Shown: positions 21,667 to 30,701 of the stretch, piece by piece
Numbering within the stretch: the first letter of the stretch is position 1
Layout of the letters: each line of letters opens with the position of its first letter
Source: DATBGZ01 sp963803115
Lineage (GTDB): Bacteria > Actinomycetota > Actinomycetes > Mycobacteriales > Micromonosporaceae
Length of the DNA: 64,000 bases
Direction: 5' to 3'
Assembly (NCBI GenBank): GCA_963803115.1
Contig: CAWDLN010000022.1
Coordinates: forward strand, 62,001-126,000
Translations under genes and position numbers: made by a program
Notes under the pieces: model-generated
The model's input: the letters and a program-made list of their open reading frames with translations, nothing else
Told to the model about the DNA's origin: nothing
Database searches by the model: none

Positions 21667-22743
21667 GTGGTGATCTACGAACGGGTCGCACGGCCGGCGC
21701 TCTTTCGGCTCGGGGGAGGGGATGCCGAGGCGGCGCACGAGTGGACCCTGCACCGGCTCGCCGCGGTTTCCAAACGGCCGGCGCTGCTGCGCGCGATGCG
21801 GCGTCTGTCGGGCGTGGAGCGCGCACCGCGGGAGGTCTTCGGGCTGCGGTTCCCGAACCCGGTCGGCCTCGCCGCCGGTATGGACAAGGATGGGGCCGCG
21901 CTGCCCGCCTGGCCCGCGCTCGGGTTCGGATTCGTCGAGGTCGGTACGGTCACGTGCCACGCTCAGCCCGGCAACGTTCGGCCCCGGGTCTTCCGGTTGC
22001 GCGCGTCCGGAGCCGTCATCAACCGCATGGGCTTCAACAATGCTGGCGCGGCCGCCCTGGCCGACCGCCTCGCCGAAGGGCCGCCGCTCGGCGTGCCGTT
22101 GGGGATCAGCCTGGGCAAGTCCAAGGTGACTCCGCTCGAGCAGGCGGTCGGGGACTACCTCGCCTCGTTCCGGCAGCTATACCCGTACGGCGACTACTTC
22201 GCGGTCAATGTGAGCTCGCCCAACACACCGGGCCTGCGCACGCTACAGGATCGCGGGCACTTGTCCGAGCTGCTCGCCGCCCTCCGGGCCGAGGCCGGAC
22301 CCAAGCCGATCCTGGTGAAGATCGCACCCGACCTGACCGAGCCGGCGATCGCCGACGTGCTCGAAGTGTGCCTGGAGCACGGCGCGGCCGGCGTGATCGC
22401 GACGAACACGACATTGCACCGGACGGGGCTCGCACCCCAGGACGTCGTCCTGGGGGAACAGGCCGGCGGGCTGTCCGGCGCGCCCCTGGCCGCGCGGGCT
22501 CGGCAGGTGGTGGCGTTCGTCCACCGGGAGACCTCGGGCGCGCTACCGATCGTCGGTGTCGGCGGGATCCTCGACGCCGCGGCGGCGGCACGCCTCTTCG
22601 ACGCCGGGGCCAGCCTCGTGCAGCTCTACACGGGACTGATCTATCGGGGCCCGCGCCTGATCCGCGACATCGTCCGCGACCGCACCGGTCAAACCATGAC
22701 GAGTCGAACTATGACGGATCGAACCATGACGAGTCGGCCATGA
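21667..22743 (+). CDS. pyrD: Dihydroorotate dehydrogenase (quinone), class 2
   Basis: Membrane-associated FMN enzyme oxidising dihydroorotate with quinone. 358 residues; the N-terminal amphipathic helix region (ERVARPALFRLGGGDAEAAH) marks class 2. FMN and catalytic motifs: NPVGLAAGMDKDG, AVINRMGFNNAGA, YFAVNVSSPNTPGLRTLQD (catalytic Ser), VKIAPDLTE, IATNTT, GVGGILD and QLYTGLIYRGP. It begins at GTG 21667 or the adjacent GTG 21670. Oddity: the C-terminus ends in MTSRTMTDRTMTSRP, encoded by three 15-base direct repeats (22696-22740) beyond the normal end. Confidence 0.96.
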   Translation: MVIYERVARPALFRLGGGDAEAAHEWTLHRLAAVSKRPALLRAMRRLSGVERAPREVFGLRFPNPVGLAAGMDKDGAALPAWPALGFGFVEVGTVTCHAQPGNVRPRVFRLRASGAVINRMGFNNAGAAALADRLAEGPPLGVPLGISLGKSKVTPLEQAVGDYLASFRQLYPYGDYFAVNVSSPNTPGLRTLQDRGHLSELLAALRAEAGPKPILVKIAPDLTEPAIADVLEVCLEHGAAGVIATNTTLHRTGLAPQDVVLGEQAGGLSGAPLAARARQVVAFVHRETSGALPIVGVGGILDAAAAARLFDAGASLVQLYTGLIYRGPRLIRDIVRDRTGQTMTSRTMTDRTMTSRP

Positions 22744-22755
22744 TGAGGAGGAACC

Positions 22756-23598
22756 GTGGAGAGCTTCGGTAGTCGACTCACGAGAACGGTCGACGAGCGC
22801 GGCCCGCTGTGCGTCGGGATCGATCCCCACCCTGAGCTTCTGGCGAAATGGGGGCTGTCCGAGACTCCGGACGGGCTCGCGACGTTCTGCGACACGGTCG
22901 TCGAGGCACTGGCGGAGCAGGTGGCCGTACTCAAGCCACAATCCGCCTTTTTCGAACGTTTCGGTTCTGCCGGAATCGCCGTGCTGGAGTCGACAATCCG
23001 ACAGTCCCGGGAGCGCGGAGCGCTGGTCCTGCTGGACGTGAAGCGGGGTGACATCGGCTCCACCGCCGCGGCCTACGCCCGTGCCTACCTCGACCCGGCG
23101 AGTCCCTTGTATACGGACGCCCTCACGGTCAGCCCTTACCCGGGCTTCGGCTCGCTCGAGCCGTTCCTTGATCTCGCCGTCGAATACGGCGGCGGCGTCT
23201 TCGTGCTCGCGGCCACCTCCACTGTGGACGGACGCGCGCTCCAGCTGGCGCGAACCGACGACGGTCGGACCGTGGCGCAGGCGCTGGTTGACCAGGTCGC
23301 GGCACGCAACGAGGGCGCCGAGCCGCTCGGGTCGGTCGGTGTCGTCGTCGGAGTGACGGCCGGGGAGGTTGGGGTGGATCTGAGCCGGCTGGGCGGACCT
23401 GTCCTGGCGCCGGGGCTTGGTGCGCAGGGCGGTCGACCGGAGGACCTTCGTACGGTCTTCGCCGGAGTGCGGGGCCTCGTGCTGCCGTCCACTTCGCGGG
23501 ACGTTCTGGCCCAGGGCCCCGATGTTGCGGCGCTCAGGGAATCGGCACATATGGCTATGAATGCGTGCCGAAATGTGCTGAAGTTTGCCGATTTGTAA
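22756..23598 (+). CDS. pyrF: Orotidine 5'-phosphate decarboxylase
   Basis: Last step of UMP synthesis. 280 residues, the long actinobacterial (type 2) form. Starts at GTG 22756 with GAGGA upstream. Signatures: GPLCVGIDPHPELLAKWGL, VAVLKPQSAFFERFGSAGIA, the catalytic Lys region VLLDVKRGDIGSTAAAYARA, and the phosphate site LAPGLGAQGG. It closes the uninterrupted pyr operon, 12 bases after pyrD. Confidence 0.96.
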   Translation: MESFGSRLTRTVDERGPLCVGIDPHPELLAKWGLSETPDGLATFCDTVVEALAEQVAVLKPQSAFFERFGSAGIAVLESTIRQSRERGALVLLDVKRGDIGSTAAAYARAYLDPASPLYTDALTVSPYPGFGSLEPFLDLAVEYGGGVFVLAATSTVDGRALQLARTDDGRTVAQALVDQVAARNEGAEPLGSVGVVVGVTAGEVGVDLSRLGGPVLAPGLGAQGGRPEDLRTVFAGVRGLVLPSTSRDVLAQGPDVAALRESAHMAMNACRNVLKFADL

Positions 23599-23606
23599 TC
23601 GCACCA

Positions 23607-23624
23607 CGCCCGCCACGGTGGGCG
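23607..23624. terminator. Short GC hairpin after pyrF
   Basis: CGCCCGCC and GGTGGGCG pair (one G-T) around a very tight loop just after the pyrF stop. There is no T-tract. It may weakly end the pyr transcript before mihF. Confidence 0.3.
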
Positions 23625-23726
23625 ATTCGATGTACTTGCGTTGCCAAACGCCGCTGTGACCACTAGTTTTCGCGGCGCTGGACAGTTAGCCAGCTCAGCC
23701 CACCACGAGGGACCTGAGGAGAACTG

Positions 23727-24050
23727 GTGCCGCTACCTACGCTCAGCCCGGAACAGCGCGCCGCCGCGCTGGAGAAGGCTGCGGAGATTCGCAAGGCTCG
23801 CGCAGAGCTCAAAGAGCAGCTCAAGGCGGGCAAGACCACGCTGACGACGGTGCTTGACCGGGCCGAATCCGACGAGGTGGTCGGGAAGCTGAAGGTCTCG
23901 GCCGTGCTCCAGTCGATGCCTGGCATCGGCAAGGTGCGCGCAATGCAGATCATGGAAAAGCTCAAGATCGCCGAAAGCCGTCGCCTGCGCGGGCTCGGCG
24001 ATCAGCAGCGCAAGGCGCTGTTGGCGGAGTTCGCCAACAGCGGCAAGTGA
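23727..24050 (+). CDS. mihF: Actinobacterial integration host factor (mIHF)
   Basis: Small nucleoid-associated protein, 107 residues, unrelated to proteobacterial IHF. A long N-terminal helix (LSPEQRAAALEKAAEIRKAR) precedes the helix-two-turn-helix LQSMPGIGKVRAMQIMEKLK with its PGIGK DNA-contact motif, then RRLRGLGDQQRKALL. The GTG 23727 start has GGAG 5 bases upstream. Position between pyrF and gmk is conserved across actinobacteria. Confidence 0.95.
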   Translation: MPLPTLSPEQRAAALEKAAEIRKARAELKEQLKAGKTTLTTVLDRAESDEVVGKLKVSAVLQSMPGIGKVRAMQIMEKLKIAESRRLRGLGDQQRKALLAEFANSGK

Positions 24051-24104
24051 GTGTTAGGTCCCATGTGAAGGTCGGCTGTCCCTCGATCCTGTAGAAAGAC
24101 AGCT

Positions 24105-24716
24105 ATGACCCCCGACGACGCGACGCGCCCAGACGACCGGTCGCTGACCGCCGCCGGTGAGACTCGACTCACGGTGCTCTCCGGCCCCTCAGGGGTGGGC
24201 AAGGACAGCGTGATCGAGATGATCCGGGCGCGCGCGCCGTGGGTGTGGTTGTCGGTGTCGGTGACGACCCGACGAATTCGAGACAACGAGATCGACGGAG
24301 TCCACTACCACTTCGTCGACCGCACCGAGTTTCTGCGCATGGCCGAAGCCGGCGAGCTGCTGGAATGGGCCGAGTTCGCGGGCAACCTCTACGGCACCCC
24401 CCGCGGCCCAGTCGAGGAGCGGATGGCCGCCGGCAAGGCGATGTTGCTGAAGATCGACCTCCAGGGCGCCCGGCAGGTCCGCCGGGAAATGTCCGACGCC
24501 CGGCTGGTGTTCCTCGCCCCGCCGACTTGGCAGGAGCTGAAGCGACGCCTCGTCGGCCGCGGTACCGACGACGCCGAGACGATCCGGCACCGGCTGGAGC
24601 ACGCCCAGGAGGAGCTGGCCGCCGAGCCCGAGTTCGATGTGACCATCGTCAACCACACCGTCGAGCAGGCCGCGGACGACTTGCTAGGATTGCTGGGCCT
24701 GCAAACTACGCATTAA
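24105..24716 (+). CDS. gmk: Guanylate kinase
   Basis: Phosphorylates GMP to GDP. 203 residues. P-loop LSGPSGVGKDSVIEMI (Asp instead of the usual Ser after GK), GMP-binding VSVTTRRIRDNEIDGVHYHF, EWAEFAGNLYGTPRGPV, and the lid RGTDDAETIRHRLEHAQEEL. The first 20 residues are a variable hydrophilic extension. ATG 24105. Followed by rpoZ, as usual. Confidence 0.96.
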   Translation: MTPDDATRPDDRSLTAAGETRLTVLSGPSGVGKDSVIEMIRARAPWVWLSVSVTTRRIRDNEIDGVHYHFVDRTEFLRMAEAGELLEWAEFAGNLYGTPRGPVEERMAAGKAMLLKIDLQGARQVRREMSDARLVFLAPPTWQELKRRLVGRGTDDAETIRHRLEHAQEELAAEPEFDVTIVNHTVEQAADDLLGLLGLQTTH

Positions 24717-24801
24717 TGCCGCAAACTGACGCAAACGTAGGATGCCGTAAAGGCGCGACTAGGCTTGCCAGAACCACTCACGAGAACTCCGAGGTCGATT
24801 C

Positions 24802-25065
24802 GTGTCCGCAACCATTGCCAATCCCGAGGGCATCACCAACCCGCCGATCGATGAGCTCCTCGACAAGACCCAGTCGAAGTACGCCCTCGTCATCTTCGCG
24901 GCCAAGCGTGCCCGGCAGATCAACGCGTACTACAGCCAGCTCGGCGAGGGTCTGCTCGAGTACGTCGGACCGTTGGTGGAGACGACGCCGCAGGAGAAGC
25001 CGTTGTCGATCGCGCTGCGCGAGATCAACGGGGGTCTCCTGACCGCGGAGCGAGTCGAGGAGTAG
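24802..25065 (+). CDS. rpoZ: RNA polymerase omega subunit
   Basis: Assembly subunit of RNA polymerase that chaperones beta-prime. 87 residues, normal for actinobacteria. Signature: PPIDELLDKTQSKYALVIFA, AKRARQINAYYSQLGEG, and the C-terminal PLSIALREINGGLL. The start is GTG 24802. Eight bases separate it from the coaBC gene. Confidence 0.95.
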   Translation: MSATIANPEGITNPPIDELLDKTQSKYALVIFAAKRARQINAYYSQLGEGLLEYVGPLVETTPQEKPLSIALREINGGLLTAERVEE

Positions 25066-25072
25066 TCCGGCC

Positions 25073-26551
25073 ATGCGGGCAGGCGATAGCGCCATGGCCG
25101 GCCGCCCGCACGGCGACGAGCCAGCCGGCCGCCCGCAGGGCGACGAGCCAGCCGGCCGCCCGCAGGGCGACGAGCCAATACCGGCGCCGGTCGTACGGCG
25201 TCGCAAGCAGGTAGCTGCCCGCCCCGACCCACCGTCGGCGACGGAGCCGCTGCCCAAGGTGGATCCCGCGCCCGTACCACGAGGCGACCCCGCACCGTCC
25301 GATGCCGGAACCGAGCCGGAGGATGCCGGAACGCCAAAGGCGCGGGTGGTCCTGGGCGTCGCCGGCGGCATCGCGGCGTACAAGGCATGCGAACTGCTAC
25401 GCCTGTTCACCGAGGCGGGTCATCCGGTCCGGGTCGTGCCCACCGCGTCCGCGCTGCGATTCGTGGGCGAGCCGACCTGGTCGGCGCTGTCCGGTCAGCC
25501 TGTGACCACCGAGGTGTGGGACGGCGTTGAGGACGTACCGCACGTGGCGATCGGCAAGTCGGCTGAATTGGTCGTGGTCGCACCGGCCACAGCGGACCTG
25601 ATCGCCAAGGCGGCCCATGGCCTGGCCGACGACCTGCTGACGAACACGTTGCTGACCGCGCGCTGTCCGGTCGTGCTCGCGCCGGCCATGCACACGGAGA
25701 TGTGGGAGCACCCCGCCACGGTCGCCAACGTGGAGACGCTGAGGTCCCGGGGCGTCATCGTGATCGAACCGGCCTCGGGCCGCCTGACCGGCGAGGACAC
25801 CGGAAAGGGACGGCTGCCCGACCCGCCGGAGATCTTCGCGGTGGCGCAGCGGGTTCTACGACGCGAGCGGTCGGCCCGCCGAGGTGTGCCGACTGGCATG
25901 CTGGGCGGCCGGCATGTGGTCGTTACCGCGGGCGGCACCCGGGAGCCGCTGGATCCCGTGCGCTACCTCGGCAACCGATCATCGGGCAAACAGGGGTATG
26001 CGTTCGCCCGGACCGCGATCGCACGGGGGGCCCGAGTTACATTGATAGCCGCAAATGTCAGCCTGCCGGACCCGGCCGGGGCGATGCTGGTACGGGTCGG
26101 TACCACCGAGGAGCTGCGCAAGGCCACCCTCGAGGCGGCCGCGGACGCGGAGGTCATCGTGATGGCCGCCGCCCCCGCCGACTTCCGCCCGGCCGAGTAC
26201 GCACCCACGAAAATCAAGAAGTCGCCGCTCGGCGACGCGCCGACGTTGCGGCTCGTGCTCAATCCCGACATCGCCGCCGAACTCGGTGAGCGCAAGCGGC
26301 CTGGCCAGATCCTGGTCGCTTTCGCCGCCGAGACGACCAATGCGATCACGAATGCGCATACAAAGCTGCTGAGCAAGCGGGCCGACTTGATCGTCGTAAA
26401 CGAGGTCGGCGTGGACAAGGTCTTCGGGCAGGAGCACAACGCGGTAACCGTGCTCGGTGCGGACGGGTCCACGGTCGACATTCCCGAGCAGTCGAAGGAC
26501 GACGTGGCTGACGAGGTCTGGGATCTGATCCTCGGTCTGCTATCCGACTGA
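25073..26551 (+). CDS. coaBC: Bifunctional phosphopantothenoylcysteine decarboxylase/synthetase
   Basis: Two steps of coenzyme A synthesis. The decarboxylase half begins near residue 87 with VVLGVAGGIAAYKACELLRL and has the catalytic His region VPHVAIGKSAELVVVAPATA, PAMHTEMWEHPA and GRLTGEDTGKGRLPDP. The synthetase half shows VVVTAGGTREPLDPVRYLGN, RSSGKQGYAFA, AAAPADFRPAEYAPTKIKKS and LVAFAAETTN. Oddity: about 85 residues of low-complexity N-terminal extension, including three 9-residue repeats (GRP(H/Q)GDEPA). The start (ATG 25073 or 25094) is uncertain because a start closer to the domain is possible. Confidence 0.92.
   Translation: MRAGDSAMAGRPHGDEPAGRPQGDEPAGRPQGDEPIPAPVVRRRKQVAARPDPPSATEPLPKVDPAPVPRGDPAPSDAGTEPEDAGTPKARVVLGVAGGIAAYKACELLRLFTEAGHPVRVVPTASALRFVGEPTWSALSGQPVTTEVWDGVEDVPHVAIGKSAELVVVAPATADLIAKAAHGLADDLLTNTLLTARCPVVLAPAMHTEMWEHPATVANVETLRSRGVIVIEPASGRLTGEDTGKGRLPDPPEIFAVAQRVLRRERSARRGVPTGMLGGRHVVVTAGGTREPLDPVRYLGNRSSGKQGYAFARTAIARGARVTLIAANVSLPDPAGAMLVRVGTTEELRKATLEAAADAEVIVMAAAPADFRPAEYAPTKIKKSPLGDAPTLRLVLNPDIAAELGERKRPGQILVAFAAETTNAITNAHTKLLSKRADLIVVNEVGVDKVFGQEHNAVTVLGADGSTVDIPEQSKDDVADEVWDLILGLLSD
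25100..25180 (+). repeat. Three 27-bp tandem repeats inside the coaBC 5' end
   Basis: Three consecutive units of 27 bases, beginning GGCCGCCCGCA(C/G)GGCGACG, encode GRPHGDEPA, GRPQGDEPA and GRPQGDEPI. The copies differ by only a few bases, indicating recent in-frame expansion. Confidence 0.9.
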
Positions 26552-26776
26552 TCGCCGATCCGCCACCCGATCGATGCGTCCGGCCGCCGGACCGACTCGG
26601 GCATTCCCGAGTGATTCAGAAGAAACGGGCCCTATAGTTCGGATGCGGGCAGGTACCTCGGGCGTGTCCCACCAGCTGGCCGGCGGCTAGACTCTGCGCG
26701 CAGACCGCAGCGCCGCGGGGCCGGTCAGCTGGGGTTGGGATCCAGCCCGTAAGGACATTCACCCAGAGGGAGCAAC

Positions 26777-27970
26777 GTGGCACGTCGCCTTTTCACCTCC
26801 GAGTCGGTTACCGAAGGCCACCCGGACAAGATCGCCGATCAGATCAGCGATGGCGTCCTGGACGCCCTCATCGCTCAGGACCCGCGCAGCCGGGTCGCGG
26901 TAGAGACGCTCATCACGACCGGCCAGGTGCACGTCGCTGGCGAGGTCACCACGCGGGCGTACGCGGACATCAACACGATCGTGCGCGAGACGATTCTGGG
27001 CATCGGGTACGACTCGTCGAAGAAGGGTTTCGACGGCGCGTCATGCGGCGTGAACATCGCCATCGGCTCCCAGTCTCCCGACATCGCCCAGGGCGTCGAC
27101 AGCGCCATCGAGCTGCGCTCGGGGTCGTCGGAGAGTGCGCTGGACGCGCAGGGCGCCGGCGACCAGGGCATGATGTTCGGCTTCGCCTGCTCGGAGACCC
27201 CTGAGCTGATGCCGCTGCCGATCGCCGTGGCACATCGGCTCGCCCGGCGGCTGTCCGCGGTACGGCGCGACGGCACCATCCCGTATCTGCGCCCCGACGG
27301 CAAGACCCAGGTGACCATCGAGTACGACGGGCTGCGCCCGATACGACTGAACACGGTGGTCGTCTCGAGCCAGCACGCGCCCGACATTTCGCTCGAGTCC
27401 CTGCTCACGCCCGACGTCCGCGAGCACGTCATCGCGCCCGAGATCGAGGGCCTGGGCCTGGAGACCGACGGCTATCGACTGCTGGTCAACCCGACCGGCC
27501 GGTTCGAGATCGGCGGCCCGATGGGCGACGCCGGCCTGACCGGCCGCAAGATCATTGTGGACACGTACGGCGGGTACGCCCGCCACGGCGGCGGTGCGTT
27601 CTCCGGCAAGGATCCGTCCAAGGTGGACCGTTCCGCGGCCTACGCGATGCGTTGGGTGGCCAAGAACGTCGTCGCCGCGGGACTCGCAGAGCGGTGTGAG
27701 GCGCAGGTCGCCTACGCGATCGGCAAGGCGCAGCCGGTGAGCCTGTTCGTGGAGACGTTCGGCACCGAGACTGTACCGGTCGACCGGATCGAGAAGGCGA
27801 TCGGTGAGGTCTTCGACCTCCGGCCGGCCGCGATCATCCGCGATCTGGATCTGCTCCGGCCGATCTACCAGCCGACCGCGGCGTACGGCCACTTCGGCCG
27901 GGAACTGCCGACGTTCACCTGGGAGCGCACCGACCGGGTCGCCGACCTGAAATCCGCCGCCAGCGCCTGA
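26777..27970 (+). CDS. metK: S-adenosylmethionine synthetase
   Basis: Makes S-adenosylmethionine from methionine and ATP. 397 residues. Signatures: FTSESVTEGHPDKIADQISD, the GAGDQGMMFGFACSETPELM hexapeptide region, RPDGKTQVTIEYD, and the P-loop GGGAFSGKDPSKVDRSAAYA. Starts at GTG 26777 with GAGGGAG upstream. The 225-base upstream gap has no SAM-riboswitch core I can recognise. Confidence 0.97.
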   Translation: MARRLFTSESVTEGHPDKIADQISDGVLDALIAQDPRSRVAVETLITTGQVHVAGEVTTRAYADINTIVRETILGIGYDSSKKGFDGASCGVNIAIGSQSPDIAQGVDSAIELRSGSSESALDAQGAGDQGMMFGFACSETPELMPLPIAVAHRLARRLSAVRRDGTIPYLRPDGKTQVTIEYDGLRPIRLNTVVVSSQHAPDISLESLLTPDVREHVIAPEIEGLGLETDGYRLLVNPTGRFEIGGPMGDAGLTGRKIIVDTYGGYARHGGGAFSGKDPSKVDRSAAYAMRWVAKNVVAAGLAERCEAQVAYAIGKAQPVSLFVETFGTETVPVDRIEKAIGEVFDLRPAAIIRDLDLLRPIYQPTAAYGHFGRELPTFTWERTDRVADLKSAASA

Positions 27971-28161
27971 CCCGGCGCGCACTCCGGTTCGCTGCACACA
28001 CTGGTTCTCTGTGGACACTCCCGCTCGCGTGGGTGTCATGGCGTGAGGCGTTCTGGCCTCGCAACCTAGCGCTGCCCACGTAGTGTGATTGCGTCGGGGC
28101 TCCAGACGGCCCCATCCACGTGCCGGAAGGCACACTGGACATCACGATGCAGGAGGCCGCC

Positions 28162-28560
28162 GTGCCGGACTTTCCCTCGCTCGCCCACGTCGCTGTGACG
28201 GTCACCGACCTCGAGCGCAGCACTCGCTGGTACAGCGAACTCTTTGGCACGGCGCCCGTTCTCGACGAGGACGAGCTGGTTGGGGGCTTTCACCACACGG
28301 TCTACTTGATTGGCGGAGGGCAGCTGTTCGGGTTGCACACGCACGCGACGTCGCCGGGCGGCGACTTCGACGGGCGTCGCGCCGGTTTGGATCACGTCTC
28401 GTTCGCATGCGGCGACCGCGATGAGCTCGCGTCCTGGGCGGCCCGGCTGGACGAGCTGGGGATCGCCCATGGCGGGATCGTCGACGCCCATTACGGATCC
28501 GGCGTCTCCTTCCGCGACCCGGACGGAATCGCCCTCGAGTTCTTCGCGCCACCGGCATAG
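28162..28560 (+). CDS. VOC (glyoxalase/dioxygenase fold) family protein
   Basis: Protein of about 132 residues with paired beta-alpha-beta-beta-beta modules. The N-terminal metal-site strand is LAHVAVTVTDLERSTRWYSE and the C-terminal half has GLDHVSFACGDRDELASWAA and a glutamate-bearing end FRDPDGIALEFFAPPA. GTG 28162 is chosen because AGGAGG lies 5 bases upstream; GTG 28120 and ATG 28147 are in frame. Substrate unknown; it sits alone between metK and priA. Confidence 0.85.
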   Translation: MPDFPSLAHVAVTVTDLERSTRWYSELFGTAPVLDEDELVGGFHHTVYLIGGGQLFGLHTHATSPGGDFDGRRAGLDHVSFACGDRDELASWAARLDELGIAHGGIVDAHYGSGVSFRDPDGIALEFFAPPA

Positions 28561-28628
28561 CTCCACTGTGGACCTCCCGGCGCGGAGTCGGGGACGCCTG
28601 CGCGTCCGTCGTCTGGTATGACGGGCGG

Positions 28629-30691
28629 GTGGCGGCGCGACAAGACGGTGACGCGGAGCTGCCGGGGCTGGGCGTGACGGTGTCACGACGCGCCGGTACG
28701 GCCTCGGCCCGCACCCGAAGCCCGGCCGACACCCTGCCGGTGGCCCGGGTGGCGCTCGATGTGTCGCTCGCGCACCTCGATCGGCCCTTCGACTACGTGG
28801 TGCCGGCCGAGCTCGACACATCGGTCGTGGCCGGCTGTCGGGTCCGGGTCCGCTTCGCCAGGCGGCTCGTGGACGGCTTCGTCCTTGACCGCGTCGAGGC
28901 GTCGGCCCACGAGGGCACGCTCGCGTACCTGGACAAGGTGGTCTCGCCCGAGCCGGTCCTGACGGCGCGAGGTGGCCCGGCTCGCGCGGGTGGTGGCGGA
29001 CCGGTACGCGGGCACGTTCGCCGACGTCCTCCGGCTCGCCATCCCGCCCCGCCACGCCCGTGCGGAATCCGCTTCCTCGACCCCGAGGTGGTCAAACATT
29101 GGGCACCAACGAGCCCATCGAACCACCAGTTGGTGACCAACTGGGCGTGGCCTGGCGACCGTACGACGGTGGCACCGAGTTCCTCGCGGCGCTCGCCGGC
29201 CACAGCGAGCCGGCCCGGGCGGTGCTGACCGTGCTGCCGGGCGAGGACTGGCCCGCCCGCTTCGCGGACGCGATCGCCACGACCATCCACAGTGGACGTG
29301 GCGTGGTAGCGGTCGTACCGGACGGTCGCGACCTCGAGCGCCTCGAGGCGGCAGTCCGGGAGCGGATCGGCGAGAGCTTCGTCGCGCTGCACGCCGCGCT
29401 CGGTCCCGCCGAACGCTACCGCCGGTTCCTGCGGGCGAGCCGGGGGGACGTCCGCGCCGTGATCGGAACCCGGGCGGCCGCCTTCGCTCCGGTCGAGAAC
29501 CTGGGGCTGGTGGCGATCTGGGACGACGGCGACGACTTGTACGCCGAGCCGCGTGCGCCCTACCCGCACGCGCTGCAGGTGCTGCTGACCCGGGCGCAGC
29601 TGATCAACGCCGATGCGCTGGTCGCGGCCACCGCTCGCAGCGCGGAGGCCCAGCTGCTGGTCGAGACCCGGTGGGCCCAGAGCCTGGCCGCACCGCGCGA
29701 CGTCGTGCGCCAGCATGCGCCGGCCGTTGCCCCGACCGGCGATGACGTGGATCGCGCTCGCGACGCCGCCGCGGCTACCGCCCGCCTGCCGAGCCTGGCC
29801 TGGCGCACCGCTCGCGACGCCCTCGCGGCCGGCGCCCCGGTACTGATCCAGGTACCCAGGCGTGGCTACGTACCCGCGGTGTCCTGTGTGGAGTGTCATG
29901 CGCCGGCCCGGTGCGCCCGATGCTCGGGACCGTTGGAGCTGCGCTCCTCCCACGCGGTGGCCGCCTGCCGCTGGTGCGGGAGGCCGGCCGCGGACTACGC
30001 CTGCTACCGCTGCGGTGCGCGGCGGCTGCGGGCGTCCATTGTGGGCGCCGGCCGTACCGCGGAGGAGCTCGGCCGAGCGTTCCCGGGTATCGCGGTGCGC
30101 ACGTCGGGGCGCGACGCCGTTCTATCCAAAGTGGACAGCGAGCCCGCGCTGGTGGTGGCGACCCCGGGTGCGGAACCGATCGCGGACGGCGGGTACGGCG
30201 CGGTGCTCCTGCTCGACACCTGGGCGCTGTTGACGCGGGCGGACCTGCGCGCCGGTGAGGAGACCCTGCGCCGCTGGATGGCCGCGGCCACGCTGGCCCG
30301 CCCGGCCTCGCAACAGGGGCGGGTTGTTGTGGTCGCGGACGGGGCGCTGGTGGCCGTACAGGCGCTGCTGCGGTGGGATCCGGTCACCTTCGCCGCCCGG
30401 GAACTGGCCGAGCGGCGCGAGCTCGGCTTTCCGCCGGCGGCCCGGATGGCGAGCCTGACCGGTGCGCCCGACGCCCTGGCCGAGCTGATGGCGCTCGCCG
30501 AGCTACCCGACGGCGCGCAGACGCTAGGCCCGGTTCCGATCGGGGACGAGGAGCGGATTCTGGTGCGCGTCGCGTCCCGTTCTGCCGGGGCGGCGCTCGC
30601 GTCGTCGTTGCACGCCGCGGTCGGCGTGCGCAGCGCGCGCAAGGCCGAGGGATCGGTTCGGGTCCAGGTCGACCCGCGCGAGCTCTGGTAG
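28629..30691 (+). CDS. priA: Primosomal protein PriA, actinobacterial form lacking helicase motifs (frameshifts)
   Basis: Replication-restart protein. The N-terminal DNA-binding domain is in the first frame (LDVSLAHLDRPFDYVVPAEL). An extra base near 28971 moves coding to a second frame (VARLARVVADRYAGTFADVL); another near 29090-29110 moves it to the third, which runs cleanly to 30691. The zinc-binding segment has four CxxC pairs: SCVECHAPARCARCSG and CRWCGRPAADYACYRCG. There is no Walker A and no DEAH-like box where PriA helicases carry them, as known for actinobacterial PriA. Starts at GTG 28629. The C-terminal SARKAEGSVRVQVDPRELW matches the family end. Confidence 0.88.
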
Positions 30692-30701
30692 CTTCGCCGT
30701 C

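Noticed and set aside
26552..26776. SAM riboswitch upstream of metK
   Set aside because: GC-rich pairing is possible, but none of the conserved SAM-I/IV/II cores could be found.
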